Part shown: positions 41,535 through 51,316 of the stretch, in pieces
Layout: every line of letters begins with the position of its first letter
Numbering within the stretch: the first letter of the stretch is position 1
DNA from: Actinoplanes derwentensis
Lineage (GTDB): Bacteria > Actinomycetota > Actinomycetes > Mycobacteriales > Micromonosporaceae
Direction: 5' to 3'
NCBI RefSeq assembly: GCF_900104725.1
Contig: NZ_LT629758.1
Span: forward strand, 4,788,501 to 4,852,500
Length of the DNA stretch: 64,000 nucleotides
The notes under the pieces: model-generated
Database searches by the model: none
Told to the model about the DNA's origin: nothing
The model's input: the letters and a program-made list of their open reading frames with translations, nothing else
Made by a program: the position numbers and the translations under genes

Positions 41535-42905
41535 TCAGCGTTGCCGGGTGAGCAGGCCCGGACGCCACGGCAACTGGTCGTAGACACCGCCAGCGCTCGG
41601 GTCCTTGCCCTGGTAGAGCAGTTGCAGGTTGCAGGGGTCGATGGTCTTGGTCTGGTCCGGGTCGGTGCGGACCAGGTCGCCGTGACTGATGTCGTCGGTC
41701 CAGGTCGCGCCGCTGTTGGCCTTACCGGCGAACGGGTTGCTCTCGGTCGCGGCCTGCGGTGTCCAGGTGCCGTTGAGGCTGGTGGCGGTGAACGACCGGA
41801 AGTACCGGCTGCCGGTGGCCCCGATCGCCTCGACGATCATCAGGTACTGGTTCTGGCCCTGCACCTTGTAGACCTCGGGCGCTTCGAACAGGTTGTTCCT
41901 CGTGTCGGTCATGATCGTGGTGTAGGAGGAGCCGAAGTTGCCGGGAAAGTTCCCGATCGGCATCGAAGCCCGGTAGATCTTGCCGTTGTCGCCGGTGAAG
42001 AACAGGTACATGTTCTGCCCGTCGGCGATCAGGGTCTGGTCGATCGGGCCGTGGGGCGCGTCGGGGACGCTGCCGGTGAACAGCGGCTGGGGCGCGGACC
42101 AGCCGTTGGGATTCGTCGGGTCACTGGAGGTGCGGTAGATGAACGGCCATGCGCCCCACTGGTAGGCCAGCACCCAGATGTTCTTCGGCGCGAAGTACAA
42201 CAGCGTGGGCGCCACGGTGCCCTCGTTCATCCCGTTCTGGCCGGTGGCCGCCATGTCGGACCAGTTGGTGAACGGGGTGAAGTTCATCGAGCCGTACGAC
42301 GACCCGGCGACCTTCGAGGCGTACACCAGGTGTTTGCCGTTGTGCATGACGCTGGTGAAGTCCTTCAGCGACACCCAGCCGTTCTTCGGGTTCGCCAGCA
42401 CACCGCTCGACGACCACCGGTAACTCGACGGCAGCGTGCAAGCGCCGCCGGGGGTGGACGGTGACGGACTCGACGATGAGCTGGGCACCGGCGCTCCGGT
42501 GCACGCCACGCCGTTGAGGCTGAAGGCTGGCGGGACGGGGTTACTGCCGGTCCACGACCCGGTGAAGCCGAACGCCACCGAGCCGTTGGTCGGCACCGAG
42601 CCGTTGTAGGCCACGTTGGCCGCGGTCACCGTCGTGCCGCTCTGGCTCACTGTGGCGTTCCACCCCTGGACAGCTTTCTGCCCGGCGCCGTACGCCCAGG
42701 TCAGAGTCCAGCCGGAGAGCGGGTCGCCCAGGTTGGTCAGGGAGACGTCGGCGTTGAAGCCGCCCTGCCACTGCGACGACACGGTGTACTTCACCGAGCA
42801 GCCGGCCGCCGCAGCGCCCGCGGGCAGGGCCACGGCGACCGCCGCCGAGGCCATCACCAGGGCCGCCGCCGCCAGGCCGGCTCGAACCGATCGAGATCTG
42901 GTCAT
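41535..42905 (-). CDS. Secreted GH62 alpha-L-arabinofuranosidase with CBM2
   Basis: Releases arabinose side chains from arabinoxylan. A signal peptide (ALPAGAAAA) precedes a CBM2 cellulose/xylan-binding module (about 36-135, [20 protein letters not shown] ... VACTG) and a Ser/Pro linker ([10 protein letters not shown]). The GH62 five-bladed propeller starts at [11 protein letters not shown], with [10 protein letters not shown] and [10 protein letters not shown] among the expected active-site strands. ATG 42905 has GGAGG 4 bases upstream. It is the last gene of the hemicellulase operon, 8 bases from the GH43 gene before it. Confidence 0.92.
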   Translation of the reverse strand: MTRSRSVRAGLAAAALVMASAAVAVALPAGAAAAGCSVKYTVSSQWQGGFNADVSLTNLGDPLSGWTLTWAYGAGQKAVQGWNATVSQSGTTVTAANVAYNGSVPTNGSVAFGFTGSWTGSNPVPPAFSLNGVACTGAPVPSSSSSPSPSTPGGACTLPSSYRWSSSGVLANPKNGWVSLKDFTSVMHNGKHLVYASKVAGSSYGSMNFTPFTNWSDMAATGQNGMNEGTVAPTLLYFAPKNIWVLAYQWGAWPFIYRTSSDPTNPNGWSAPQPLFTGSVPDAPHGPIDQTLIADGQNMYLFFTGDNGKIYRASMPIGNFPGNFGSSYTTIMTDTRNNLFEAPEVYKVQGQNQYLMIVEAIGATGSRYFRSFTATSLNGTWTPQAATESNPFAGKANSGATWTDDISHGDLVRTDPDQTKTIDPCNLQLLYQGKDPSAGGVYDQLPWRPGLLTRQR

Positions 42906-42913
42906 CGATCCTC

Positions 42914-44932
42914 CTACGGTGTGGTCAGGTCGAAACGGTTGACGGTGACCGCGCCGCCCAGGGCCTGGGTGGCGTAGTTGAAGATGCCGAACCGGTAGCC
43001 CATGAAGAACTGCCAGGCGTTGTTGAGGGTGAACGCCGGGCCCAGCCCGGTGAAGGTGCTGCCGTCGGTGCTGTAGGAGAAGGTGGCGGTACGCCCGGAA
43101 CCCGGCCGGATGTCCGCGGAGACCCGCAACCAGATCTTGCCGCCGGACACGTTCGCGCCGGCCGCCTCGCTGCCGGTGCCGGTGGTGGCCCAGCCGGAGT
43201 TCATGGTGAGGCCGTTGGTCATCGACACCCGGGTGACGCCGTTGTCCTTGCGGACGCCGATCCAGGCCGACGAGTCACGCAGCATGGCCAAGCCGGAGCG
43301 GTCGCCGTTGGCCATCTGGGAGTAGTCGAGTTCGATGGTCGCGGTCGACGACGGCCCCTGGATGCGGTGGGTGAGCGTGTTCCGGGCGTTGTACAGGTCG
43401 TTGGTGACGGTCGCGGTGGACAGTCGCAGCCCGTTGCCGACGCTGTACCTGCTGGTGTCCGGGTTGTGGTTCCACTCCCAGCGGTGGCCGAGCCGGGTGA
43501 ACGTGTCGGGGCCGACCATCGGCTGCACGGTCTTCGTCGTGGTGATGTTCGGTTTCGGGTAGGAGGCGCCCCACCGGCCGTTGACGGTGGTCAGCACCGG
43601 CCAGTCGTTGCTCCAGGTGATCGGTGCGAGGGTCGGCACCCGGCCGCCGGGGTAGGCGTCGGTGAACGCCATGTACCACCAGTCACCGCCCTGTGTCTGG
43701 ACCAGTCCGCCCTGGTGCGGCACTCCCCCACCGGAGATCGGGCCGGGCAGATCAAGAAGGACCTGGCGTTGTTCGTACGGGCCGAACGGGCTGGTCGAAC
43801 GCAGTACGTACTGACCGTTGGCGGGGCGGGTCAGCCAGATGTAGTAGTAGTTGCCGCGCTTGTACATGCGGGCGCCTTCGAGCGTTCCGATGTTCGACGG
43901 GGTGGTGTAGACGGTCTGCGCCCGTACCTGCGACGTGAGGTCCGAGGACAGTTGGGCGACGCTGATGGTGCCGTTGCCGTACGCCACATAGGGGGTGTCG
44001 TTGTCGAACATCAGCCCGGCGTCGTAGTAGCAGTTGTTGATCCGGGCCTTCTTCGACCAGGTTCCGTCGACAGCGGCGGCGGTGTAGACATAGGTGCGGT
44101 TGAACTCGGTGCAGCCCAGCCAGTAGTAGGTGCTGTTGCTGGGCCGGTAATTGAACGCCGACGCCCAGATGCCCTTGACGTAGGCGCGTGAGCCGCTGAG
44201 ATCGTAGGCGGCATTGTCGAAGTCCAGCCGGGGCACCGAGTGCCCGGCGTACTCCCAGTTGACCAGGTCGTACGACCGCAGGATCGGTGCGCCGGGTGAG
44301 TAGTGCATGGTCGACGCGGAGTAGTAGTAGGCGTCGCCGACGCGGATGATGTCGCCGTCGGCGAAGTCCTGCCACACCACGGGGTTGGTGAAGGTGCCGG
44401 TGCCGGGGGTGGTGGTGCCGAGTTTGACGAGCTGCCACTGCTGGTTGGCGCCGTTCCAGTCGGCGTACTGGACGATGTTGGCGTTGTCGGCGGTGGAGGC
44501 GCCCTGCACTTCGACGGCCTTGCCGCTGTTGCGGTTGATCAGCTGGATGTAGCCGTCGATGTCCTGGACGCTGAACTGCTGGTTGGCGGCGTTGTTGTCG
44601 GCCCACTGCACGACCGCCGCGCCGTCGGCGGTGGACGCGCCGGACACGTCGAGAATCTTGCCGGAGAGCTTGGACCTGAGCCGGTAGTAGCCGCTTCCGG
44701 AGTCGACGAACTGCCACTGCTGCTGGGCCTGGTCGTTGCGGGTCCACTGGGTAATCCGGGCACCGTCGTTGGTGGCCATGTTGTAGAGGTCGAGGGCTTT
44801 GCCGCTGGTGCGGTTGACCAGCACGTAGGAGGCGCTGGTGTCGATCGTCGCGGCGGATGCGGGGGTGGTGGCGGTGAGGCCGAACGCCACACCGAGGACG
44901 GCGGTCAGGGCGGCCGCGGCCAGTCTCCTCAT
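42914..44932 (-). CDS. Secreted GH43 enzyme with N-terminal CBM13 (ricin-type) module
   Basis: A 672-residue extracellular glycosidase acting on arabinoxylan or xylan (beta-xylosidase or arabinofuranosidase activity not decidable). Signal peptide ends [10 protein letters not shown]. The beta-trefoil CBM13 (residues about 28-165) has three repeats, e.g. [39 protein letters not shown]. The GH43 propeller begins [16 protein letters not shown] (general base Asp), with acid-region [17 protein letters not shown]-terminal beta-sandwich (about 480-672) is GH43_C2-like. ATG 44932 overlaps the upstream stop by ATGA, so translation is coupled. Confidence 0.92.
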   Translation of the reverse strand: MRRLAAAALTAVLGVAFGLTATTPASAATIDTSASYVLVNRTSGKALDLYNMATNDGARITQWTRNDQAQQQWQFVDSGSGYYRLRSKLSGKILDVSGASTADGAAVVQWADNNAANQQFSVQDIDGYIQLINRNSGKAVEVQGASTADNANIVQYADWNGANQQWQLVKLGTTTPGTGTFTNPVVWQDFADGDIIRVGDAYYYSASTMHYSPGAPILRSYDLVNWEYAGHSVPRLDFDNAAYDLSGSRAYVKGIWASAFNYRPSNSTYYWLGCTEFNRTYVYTAAAVDGTWSKKARINNCYYDAGLMFDNDTPYVAYGNGTISVAQLSSDLTSQVRAQTVYTTPSNIGTLEGARMYKRGNYYYIWLTRPANGQYVLRSTSPFGPYEQRQVLLDLPGPISGGGVPHQGGLVQTQGGDWWYMAFTDAYPGGRVPTLAPITWSNDWPVLTTVNGRWGASYPKPNITTTKTVQPMVGPDTFTRLGHRWEWNHNPDTSRYSVGNGLRLSTATVTNDLYNARNTLTHRIQGPSSTATIELDYSQMANGDRSGLAMLRDSSAWIGVRKDNGVTRVSMTNGLTMNSGWATTGTGSEAAGANVSGGKIWLRVSADIRPGSGRTATFSYSTDGSTFTGLGPAFTLNNAWQFFMGYRFGIFNYATQALGGAVTVNRFDLTTP

Positions 44933-46317
44933 CGGATGCTCATTCCCGTGGTGCCGGTGAACTGCCACCAGTCGACGTTGAACAGGTAACCGCTGCCGCC
45001 GGTGAATCGCAGGTAGAGGTCCTGGTTGCCGGTGGCGCCGCTGACCGGGCAGGTGACCGTGGTCCAGTTCTGCCAGCCGCCGGTCCCCGGCACGGTGCAG
45101 GTGCCGGCGAGCGTGCCGGTGGGGCCGCCCAGTCGCACTTCGAGTCGACCGCCCGCCGCCGCGGAGGCCACCCGTGCGGAGAACGTGGTGGCACCGGATC
45201 CGAAGGCGGCGCCCTTGACCTTGAGGTAGTCGCCGTTCTCGAGGAAGCCGACGTTCATGCCGCCGTCGCTCGCCCGCTCGGTCTCGACGCCGGAACTCCA
45301 GGCGATCGTCTCGGCCTCCTGCCGGGTGTACGGGTTCAGCGTGCCGTTCTGTGGTGCGCCACCGGTGGTCATGGTGATCTGCGGGATGCTGCCGTCGGCG
45401 TTGTAGCTGAACTTCTCCACGGCCACCGAGCGGGTGAAACCACCACCGCCGGGCAGCGCGCCGTTGTGGTAGAAGAAGTACGACCCGCCCTTGAAGTCGA
45501 CGATGCCGGCGTGGTTGGTGAAGCTGCCGCCCTGGGTCGGCATGACGGTCCCGCGGTAGGTCCACGGCCCGGTCGGCCCCGGCGCGGTGGAGTACCCGAT
45601 GAACTCCGAGCAGCACTTGGCGGCGAAGACGTTGTAGTAGAGGCCGTTGCGTTTGTAGACCCAGGGGCCTTCCTCGTACAGCGTGGGCCGGGCGGCGTCA
45701 CCGGTGCGGGTGCCGAACCCGGCGGTGGTCAGCGGGATCTGCGTCGCGCTGCCGCTGTAGCTGATCATGTCGCTGTTCAGCCGCACGTACCACAGGTTCG
45801 GGTTGCCCCAGTACAGGTAGGCCTGGCCGTCATCGTCGATGAAGACGGACGGGTCGATCTCGCCGTTCTCCACCAGGGGCCGGCCGAGCGCGTCGGAGAA
45901 CGGGCCGGTCGGGCTGTTGGCCACGCCGACGCCGATGGCCATCCGCCCGGTGGCGCGGTTGACGACCGGCACGTACCAGTAGAACTTGCCGTTGCGCTGG
46001 ATGACCTGGCCGGCCCAGGCGTCCTTGCTGGCCCAGCTGAAGGTGGCCAGGCTCATCGGTGAGCCGTGGTCGGTCCAGTTCACCATGTCGGCCGACGAGT
46101 ACAGCCGCCATTCCTTCATGGTGAACCAGGTCGAGCCGTCCTCGTCGTGGCCGGTGTAGAGGTAGACGCGGCCGTTGTGGACCAGGGGCGCCGGGTCGGC
46201 GGTGTGGACGGTCTGCACGATCGGGTTGTCCGCGAGGGCGGGTGCGGCGGCCGGAGCCACCGCGGCCAGCATGCTGACGGCCAGGCAGAGCAGGCCGGTG
46301 AACGTCTTTCTCAGCAT
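44929..46317 (-). CDS. Secreted GH43 enzyme with C-terminal CBM6-like module
   Basis: A 462-residue extracellular glycosidase. Signal peptide ends AAAPALADNP. The GH43 propeller contains the general base in HTADPAPLVHNGRVYLY, the pKa-modulating Asp in GEIDPSVFIDDDGQAYLYWGN, and the acid Glu in LYEEGPWVYKRNGLYYNVF. The C-terminal part (about 335-462, QEAETIAWSSGVETE ... DLYLRFTGG) is a CBM6 module. The start overlaps the GH27 stop by one base (TGATG). Related GH43 enzymes are arabinofuranosidases or xylosidases; exact specificity unknown. Confidence 0.92.
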   Translation of the reverse strand: MLRKTFTGLLCLAVSMLAAVAPAAAPALADNPIVQTVHTADPAPLVHNGRVYLYTGHDEDGSTWFTMKEWRLYSSADMVNWTDHGSPMSLATFSWASKDAWAGQVIQRNGKFYWYVPVVNRATGRMAIGVGVANSPTGPFSDALGRPLVENGEIDPSVFIDDDGQAYLYWGNPNLWYVRLNSDMISYSGSATQIPLTTAGFGTRTGDAARPTLYEEGPWVYKRNGLYYNVFAAKCCSEFIGYSTAPGPTGPWTYRGTVMPTQGGSFTNHAGIVDFKGGSYFFYHNGALPGGGGFTRSVAVEKFSYNADGSIPQITMTTGGAPQNGTLNPYTRQEAETIAWSSGVETERASDGGMNVGFLENGDYLKVKGAAFGSGATTFSARVASAAAGGRLEVRLGGPTGTLAGTCTVPGTGGWQNWTTVTCPVSGATGNQDLYLRFTGGSGYLFNVDWWQFTGTTGMSIR

Positions 46318-47924
46318 CAGACCCGGCTCCATCGCTGGTTGGCGGCGGCGGTACAGGTCCACAGCAGGACCGGCGTGCCGTTGGCGGTCAGGTTGCGGTC
46401 GACGTCCAGGCAGAGACCGGAGGCCGTGCCGCGGACGGTGCCGTCGCTGTTGACCGTCCACTGCTGGTTGGTCTGGCCGTTGCAGTCCCAGAGCTGGACC
46501 TTGCTTCCGGCGGTGGCGCCGGCCGGGGCGTCGAGGCACTTGCCGAGTGCCTGGATGCTCTGGCCGCTGACGGTCCAGCGCTGGTTGGCCTGGCCGTTGC
46601 AGTCCCAGACGACCGGCTGGGTGCCGTTGGCGGTGCTGCTGTTCGGTACGTCGAGGCAGCGGCCGGAGGCGGCGCTGACCAGGGTGGAACCGGTCGGGGT
46701 GGGGTTGTTGCCGCCGCCGCTGACCCGGAAGACGGTCGTGCCGTGCGCGGGCACACTGGCGCTGATGGTTCCGGTGCTGCTGCTGGTGGCTCCGGTCCAG
46801 GCGTCGACCAGGGTGAACGAGCTGCCGGACTTGCCGATCGCCGCGGCCGTGGTCGAGACCGTCGTGGTGGATCCGCCCTGGTTGAACAGGGCGACGGCCA
46901 CGTCACCGTCGGCCAGCCTCTTGGCCAGCACGCGGCGTGTTCCGTCGTACGACACCTGGGTCCCCTGCAGGCCGAGGGTGTCCTGGTTGATCGCGACGAG
47001 CCGCGGGTTGGTGAGGATGTCGCGGGTGGTCGTGCTCATCGAGCGCAGGTCGTTGCCGGCGATCAGCGGCGACGCCATGATCGCCCAGAGCGCGAAGTGG
47101 CTGCGCTGCTCGGTCTCGGTCAGCCCGGCCCGGCCCACCTCCATCATGTCCGGGTCGTTGAACGAGCCGGGCCGGGCGTACCCGGCGAGCGGCACGGTGA
47201 CGTCGACGATGTTCTTGACGCCCATCGGGTAGCCGTTGGTCTGCCCGGTGTCCCAGGCGGCGCTGATGTCCTCGGTGGAACGCCACATGTTCGCGACGTC
47301 GCCCCAGTTGCGCTGCGGGCCGGTCTTGGCGTGAATGCTGTTGGAGTTGATGCTGTAGACGATCGGCCGCCCGGTGGCGGCGAGCGCGTCACGCATCTTC
47401 GCGAACGTGGTCACCTGGTCGTTGATGGAGCCGGTCGGGGAGCACCAGTCGTACTTGAGGAAGTCGACGCCCCACGCCGCGAACTGCCGGGCGTCCTGGG
47501 CCTCGTGGCCCTGACTGCCGGTGGCGCCCGGGTAGCTGTTGAAGTACTGAGCGCAGGTCTTGTCCAGAGGCGCCTGGTAGATGCCGAACTTCAGGCCCTT
47601 GCCGTGCAGGTAGTCACCGAGTGCCTTCATGCCGCTGGGGAACCGGGTCGGGTCGCCCTGCAGGTTGCCCGACGAGTCACGGTTCGGGTTCATCCAGCAG
47701 TCGTCCACCACGACGTACTGGTAGCCGCGGTCGCGCATGCCGGTGCTGACCATCGCGTCGGCCATGCCGCGGATCAGTGACTCGCTGATGTTGCAGCCGA
47801 AGGTGTTCCAGCTGTTCCAGCCCATCGGAGGGGTACGGGCGACGCCGTTCTCCAAAGCCTGCGCGGCGGGTGCGCCGATCAGTGTCAACCCGATGGCCAG
47901 CAGGATCGCCAGTGCTCTTCTCAT
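46317..47924 (-). CDS. Secreted GH27 alpha-galactosidase with CBM13
   Basis: A 535-residue exported enzyme releasing alpha-galactose or beta-arabinopyranose from side chains. Signal peptide ends GAPAAQAL. The GH27 domain opens ARTPPMGWNSWNTFGC, with YVVVDDCWMNPN, the nucleophile Asp in FLKYDWCSPTG, and the acid Asp in MWRSTEDISAAWD. A Greek-key domain follows, then a CBM13 beta-trefoil (about 405-535, repeats CLDVPNSSTANGTQPVVWDC, KCLDAPAGATAGSKVQLWDC). It overlaps both neighbours (ATGA and TGATG), so all are translated together. Confidence 0.93.
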   Translation of the reverse strand: MRRALAILLAIGLTLIGAPAAQALENGVARTPPMGWNSWNTFGCNISESLIRGMADAMVSTGMRDRGYQYVVVDDCWMNPNRDSSGNLQGDPTRFPSGMKALGDYLHGKGLKFGIYQAPLDKTCAQYFNSYPGATGSQGHEAQDARQFAAWGVDFLKYDWCSPTGSINDQVTTFAKMRDALAATGRPIVYSINSNSIHAKTGPQRNWGDVANMWRSTEDISAAWDTGQTNGYPMGVKNIVDVTVPLAGYARPGSFNDPDMMEVGRAGLTETEQRSHFALWAIMASPLIAGNDLRSMSTTTRDILTNPRLVAINQDTLGLQGTQVSYDGTRRVLAKRLADGDVAVALFNQGGSTTTVSTTAAAIGKSGSSFTLVDAWTGATSSSTGTISASVPAHGTTVFRVSGGGNNPTPTGSTLVSAASGRCLDVPNSSTANGTQPVVWDCNGQANQRWTVSGQSIQALGKCLDAPAGATAGSKVQLWDCNGQTNQQWTVNSDGTVRGTASGLCLDVDRNLTANGTPVLLWTCTAAANQRWSRV

Positions 47925-49009
47925 CGTCTCGTCCAGTTCTGTGCGGTGGACCCGGTACAGGTCCGGAGGGTGACGGTGGAGCCGTTCGCCGTGCCGCCGC
48001 TCTCCAGGCACAGGCCGGACTGGGCGTTGCGGATCGGGCCACCAGAGGTGTGACTCCACTGCTGGTTGGCGGCTCCGCTGCAATCCCAGAGCTGCGCCTT
48101 GGCCCCGCTGGTGGCGCCGGTCGGCGAGTCGAGGCACTTGCCCAGCGATCGCAGGGTGTTGCCGTCGTAGGCCCACTGCTGGTTGCCCGCGCCACTGCAG
48201 TCCCAGATGATCGGCTGGGTGCCGTTGGTGGTGTTGCTGCCGGGGACGTCCAGGCACCGTCCGGAGGCGGCGCCGACCAGGGAGGTACCGCCGCCTCCGC
48301 TGTTCGGGTCGCCGATGGTGCCGGGGACCGATCGGAGTGCGGCGTACCAGGTGGCGGCCATCTTGTCGTAACCGTTGGCGGTCGGGTGCACGCCGTCGAT
48401 CAGGTCGGCGGCGGTGAGGGCGGCGTGCATGTCGACCAGATGCACCCGCGAACCCTTGCTCCGTACGATCGAGGACAGGGCCGTGTTGTAGGTGCGGGCG
48501 GCGGCCTCCTGCCCGGAGTTGGCCAGCGGGATGATCGTGGCCACGAAGACGTCCGCGGACGGAACGGTGCCGGTGATCCGGTCGATCAGGGTGGAGAGCC
48601 GGCCCGGCGCGCCGGGCACGTTGTAGTTCTGCAGGATGTCGTTGGTGCCGATGTGCAGCAGCACGGTGCGGGGTGTGGTGGTGCGCAGCCAGCCGGCGAT
48701 GTTCGCGTCGATCTGGTCGATGCGCCAGCCGGGATGGCCCTGGTGGTCGTGGTCGCCGAGGTTGGCCGGGCCGTTGAACTGGGTGCCGGCGAAGTCGACG
48801 CGGTACCCGGCGGACGCCAGGCGCTGCCAGAGCCCGATCCGGTAACCGCCGGGGACCTGGGTGCCTTCGGTGATGGAGTCGCCGAGCGGCATGACCCGCG
48901 TGCCGCCGTTGGATTCCGCGGCCGCCGCGACGGGCTGGAAAAGAACACCGGCAACAGCGAGAGCAGCAATTAGTACGGTCGACGAGAATGGCCGTCTTCG
49001 AATGGGCAT
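47921..49009 (-). CDS. Secreted SGNH esterase with CBM13
   Basis: A 362-residue exported SGNH-hydrolase, probably a CE3-like carbohydrate acetylesterase. Signal peptide ends PVAAAAESNG. Block I is MPLGDSITEGTQVPGG (Ser), block III LHIGTNDILQN (Asn), block V LIDGVHPTANGYD (Asp and His). A Gly-rich linker (NSGGGGT) leads to a CBM13 module (about 235-362, three QxW-type repeats). It is the first gene of the hemicellulase operon; GGAGG precedes ATG 49009. Removal of acetyl groups from xylan would open the polymer to the glycosidases downstream. Confidence 0.9.
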   Translation of the reverse strand: MPIRRRPFSSTVLIAALAVAGVLFQPVAAAAESNGGTRVMPLGDSITEGTQVPGGYRIGLWQRLASAGYRVDFAGTQFNGPANLGDHDHQGHPGWRIDQIDANIAGWLRTTTPRTVLLHIGTNDILQNYNVPGAPGRLSTLIDRITGTVPSADVFVATIIPLANSGQEAAARTYNTALSSIVRSKGSRVHLVDMHAALTAADLIDGVHPTANGYDKMAATWYAALRSVPGTIGDPNSGGGGTSLVGAASGRCLDVPGSNTTNGTQPIIWDCSGAGNQQWAYDGNTLRSLGKCLDSPTGATSGAKAQLWDCSGAANQQWSHTSGGPIRNAQSGLCLESGGTANGSTVTLRTCTGSTAQNWTRR

Positions 49010-49085
49010 GGCAAAGCCTCCTGGGGAACCGGGCAGCCTAGTTATCGCTCACAGACCTGCTCCGGGACGGATTCAGGCCGGGGAT

Positions 49086-49099
49086 GAGAGCGCTAACAC
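49086..49099. promoter_or_regulatory. LacI-type operator of the hemicellulase operon
   Basis: TGAGAGCGCTAACA is centred on AGCGCT, about 77-90 bases before the first gene. This is the CebR/LacI-type half-palindrome seen before actinomycete glycosidase genes. The region 49,010-49,364 otherwise holds only the promoter and no gene. Confidence 0.5.
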
Positions 49100-49364
49100 T
49101 CCGCCTTCGCAGATTGCCAGGATGTTTCAAGACATTCAAGGGGGACTTTATCTGACCCTCACCGGCGCTCACATCGCGCCAGATTTCGTACCCAGAAAAG
49201 TGTTACGCGGGCGACCTGTCGATTGTCGGCATCGCATTTCTGCGGAATGCGTTGGCAACCTGCCGAGACCGCCACCACTGTCCACGCGGCGTCGAGCAGG
49301 CAGACACGGCGCAACGGGGTACCAGCGGCCCCTTCAGGACGGATCAGCCGCCTAGCCTCGGTTC

Positions 49365-49481
49365 ATGGACAACCGAGGTGAGGTACGGGCGTTCCTCGCC
49401 TCCCGCCGGGCGGAGGCTCCTGACCTACTCCGCATCATCCAGTCGTGTACGGGGTTGTCGTCGTCAGCGGCATACCGTTGA
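49365..49481 (+). pseudogene. N-terminal fragment of an XRE/MmyB-type regulator
   Basis: MDNRGEVRAFLASRRAEAP matches the start of actinobacterial XRE-MmyB-type regulators (MDNRxEVREFLxSRRA), then changes to unrelated residues and stops after 38 codons. The rest of the HTH domain is missing. Its end overlaps the slipin 3' end, so a deletion joined the two loci. Confidence 0.55.
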
Positions 49482-50295
49482 CGACCGGGGTGACGTCTCG
49501 GCTGGCCGTGGGCGGCGCGACGGCGGCCGCCGCGTTGTTCTCACGGGCGAGGAAGGTGCCGAGTTCGCCGATGGTGCTCATCAGCGGGGCCCGGAACACG
49601 ACGGTGCTGTTCTTGTCGACGCCGAGTTCCACCAGGGTTTGCAGGTTGCGGAGCTGCAACGCGAGCGGGTGGGCCATCATGATGTCCGCGGCCGATCCCA
49701 GCGCGTCGGCGGCGAGCGCCTCGCCCTCGGCGGCGATGATCTTCGCGCGTTTCTCCCGCTCGGCTTCGGCCTGCCGGGCCATGGCGCGTTTCATGCTGTC
49801 GGGCAGCTGGATGTCCTTGAGCTCGACCAGGGTGACCTGCACGCCCCAGTCCTCGGTGGCGACGTCCAGGATCGTCTTGATGTCGATGTTGATCCGGTCG
49901 GTCTCGGAGAGCGTCTCGTCGAGGGTGTGCTGCCCGACGACCTTGCGCAGGGTGGTCTGGGCGATCTGGTTGATCGCCGCGCCGACGTTCTCGATCGCCA
50001 CGACCGACTTCTCGGCGTCCACGATCCGGTAGTAGGCGACGGCGGAGACATCGACGCTGACATTGTCGCGGGTGATGATGCCCTGCGATTGGATCGGCAT
50101 GGTGACGATCCGCAGGCTCACCCGGTTCAACACGTCGACGAACGGGATGATCACGGTGAGGCCGGCCTGGCGAACCCCGATGACCTTGCCGAGACGGAAC
50201 AGGACCCCCTGCTCGTACTGCTTGACGACCTTCACCGCGAGCGACGCCACGATGAAAAGCAACATGAGGATGAGGGCTAGCCACAGGTACCACAT
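49435..50295 (-). CDS. Slipin (SPFH/stomatin family), membrane-anchored
   Basis: A 286-residue stomatin-like protein. N-terminal membrane helix [17 protein letters not shown] is followed by the SPFH domain ([54 protein letters not shown]) and a coiled coil ([22 protein letters not shown]). It resembles classical bacterial slipins that form membrane microdomains and often pair with NfeD, not seen here. The start ATG 50295 lies after GGTGGAG-like sequence on the minus strand. It is a complete gene, unlike the relics on either side. Confidence 0.92.
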   Translation of the reverse strand: MWYLWLALILMLLFIVASLAVKVVKQYEQGVLFRLGKVIGVRQAGLTVIIPFVDVLNRVSLRIVTMPIQSQGIITRDNVSVDVSAVAYYRIVDAEKSVVAIENVGAAINQIAQTTLRKVVGQHTLDETLSETDRINIDIKTILDVATEDWGVQVTLVELKDIQLPDSMKRAMARQAEAEREKRAKIIAAEGEALAADALGSAADIMMAHPLALQLRNLQTLVELGVDKNSTVVFRAPLMSTIGELGTFLARENNAAAAVAPPTASRDVTPVVNGMPLTTTTPYTTG

Positions 50296-50742
50296 GGTGG
50301 AGATCCTGACTTCGGCCGCAGCCGGATATTCGTGCCCGAGAACAGTCCGCTAGAGAAACGCACCTGATCACTGCGGGGCGCAGAAACGCCGGGACACTCG
50401 CAGCGGCCAGACACCAGGCCACCGAGGTCCAGGGCGACACTTTCAAGCCTACGCCTGTTCACACCGGCCGGCACCGGGCGCCGGACGGCAGGCTCGACGG
50501 CCCCGGCGAGATGCGCGTACGGTCGAGTCGTCGCCCGAGCCCCCGGTGGCTGTTGAGCCCGCCGCCGCCGACACCTGCACACCGATCCGGTCCCGAACGC
50601 GTGCACAGGAGTACGGCAGCCGCCTTGAGCCGGTGGCGTTGCTCTCCGATCGATCCGTGGCCACGCTCGAAGCTCCGCGCAGCAGACCGCCGATCCATCG
50701 CGCCCGCTCTTTCGAGCGGGATCCTCACATCAGGAGTTCGAC
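50296..50742. other. Intergenic stretch with a hairpin, no supported gene
   Basis: About 450 bases with only shadow-type readings. A perfect hairpin CCCGCTC-TTTC-GAGCGGG lies at 50703-50720, followed by AGGAG at 50731-50736 and the ATG of the relic at 50743. The hairpin could be a terminator or a leader element of the former operon. Confidence 0.45.
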
Positions 50743-51165
50743 ATGGCCCGTCCGGATCCGGTAAATGATCATCGCATCGTCGTGGGCGTCGACGACGCCG
50801 GCACGTCAGCATTGTCGGCGACGGCAGGTGAAGAGGCTCGACCATGACCGCATCAGCAACCGCGCCGGAGAACACCACCGGTGTCGAGGTGAACACACCA
50901 TCGACCGGTACGCGGCCGACGGGCTGCGTGTGCTCGCCGTCGCGTACCGGACCTGATCTTCGCCCTGCCCGGCGGTGCGGTACCGCTGCCGTTGACGGTA
51001 TTGCAGATCCCGGCGATCGACCTCGGCACCGAGACACTGCCCGCGCTTGCGCTGGGCCGCGAACCCGCCGAACCGGGCCTGATGGGCCGCCCGCACCGGC
51101 CACGCCGCACCGGCGTCATCGACCGCAAGCTGCTGGTGCGTGCCGGTCCCGCCGAAACGAGAGAC
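50743..51165 (+). pseudogene. Composite relic: universal stress protein start and P-type ATPase fragments
   Basis: ATG 50743, with AGGAG before it, starts MARPDPVNDHRIVVGVDDAGTSAL, the opening of a UspA-type protein, and stops after 34 codons. Next come [17 protein letters not shown] (about 50900-50953), a fragment of a cation P-type ATPase cytoplasmic domain, and, in another frame, [32 protein letters not shown] (50985-51080), its C-terminal membrane region. Several hundred residues between them are missing. None is likely functional. The complete PRC-barrel gene follows at 51317. Confidence 0.75.
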
Positions 51166-51316
51166 CCCGTGACAGCGATCGGAAGCGGAGAGGTGGGCCC
51201 GCGGACAGAGGTAACCGCTGGCCGGCGCTTCACTCCGGTCGCGGCCCCGGCGAGCAGCGTGCCGGACCACGGATTCCGGCAAAACCCGAGGCAGACCTTC
51301 GAGAAAGGAACACGCG

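Noticed and set aside
46400..48300. Repeated CTGGTTGGC-type blocks, considered as mobile repeats
   Set aside because: They encode the QxW repeats of CBM13 modules in three adjacent glycosidase/esterase genes, so the similarity is protein-driven.
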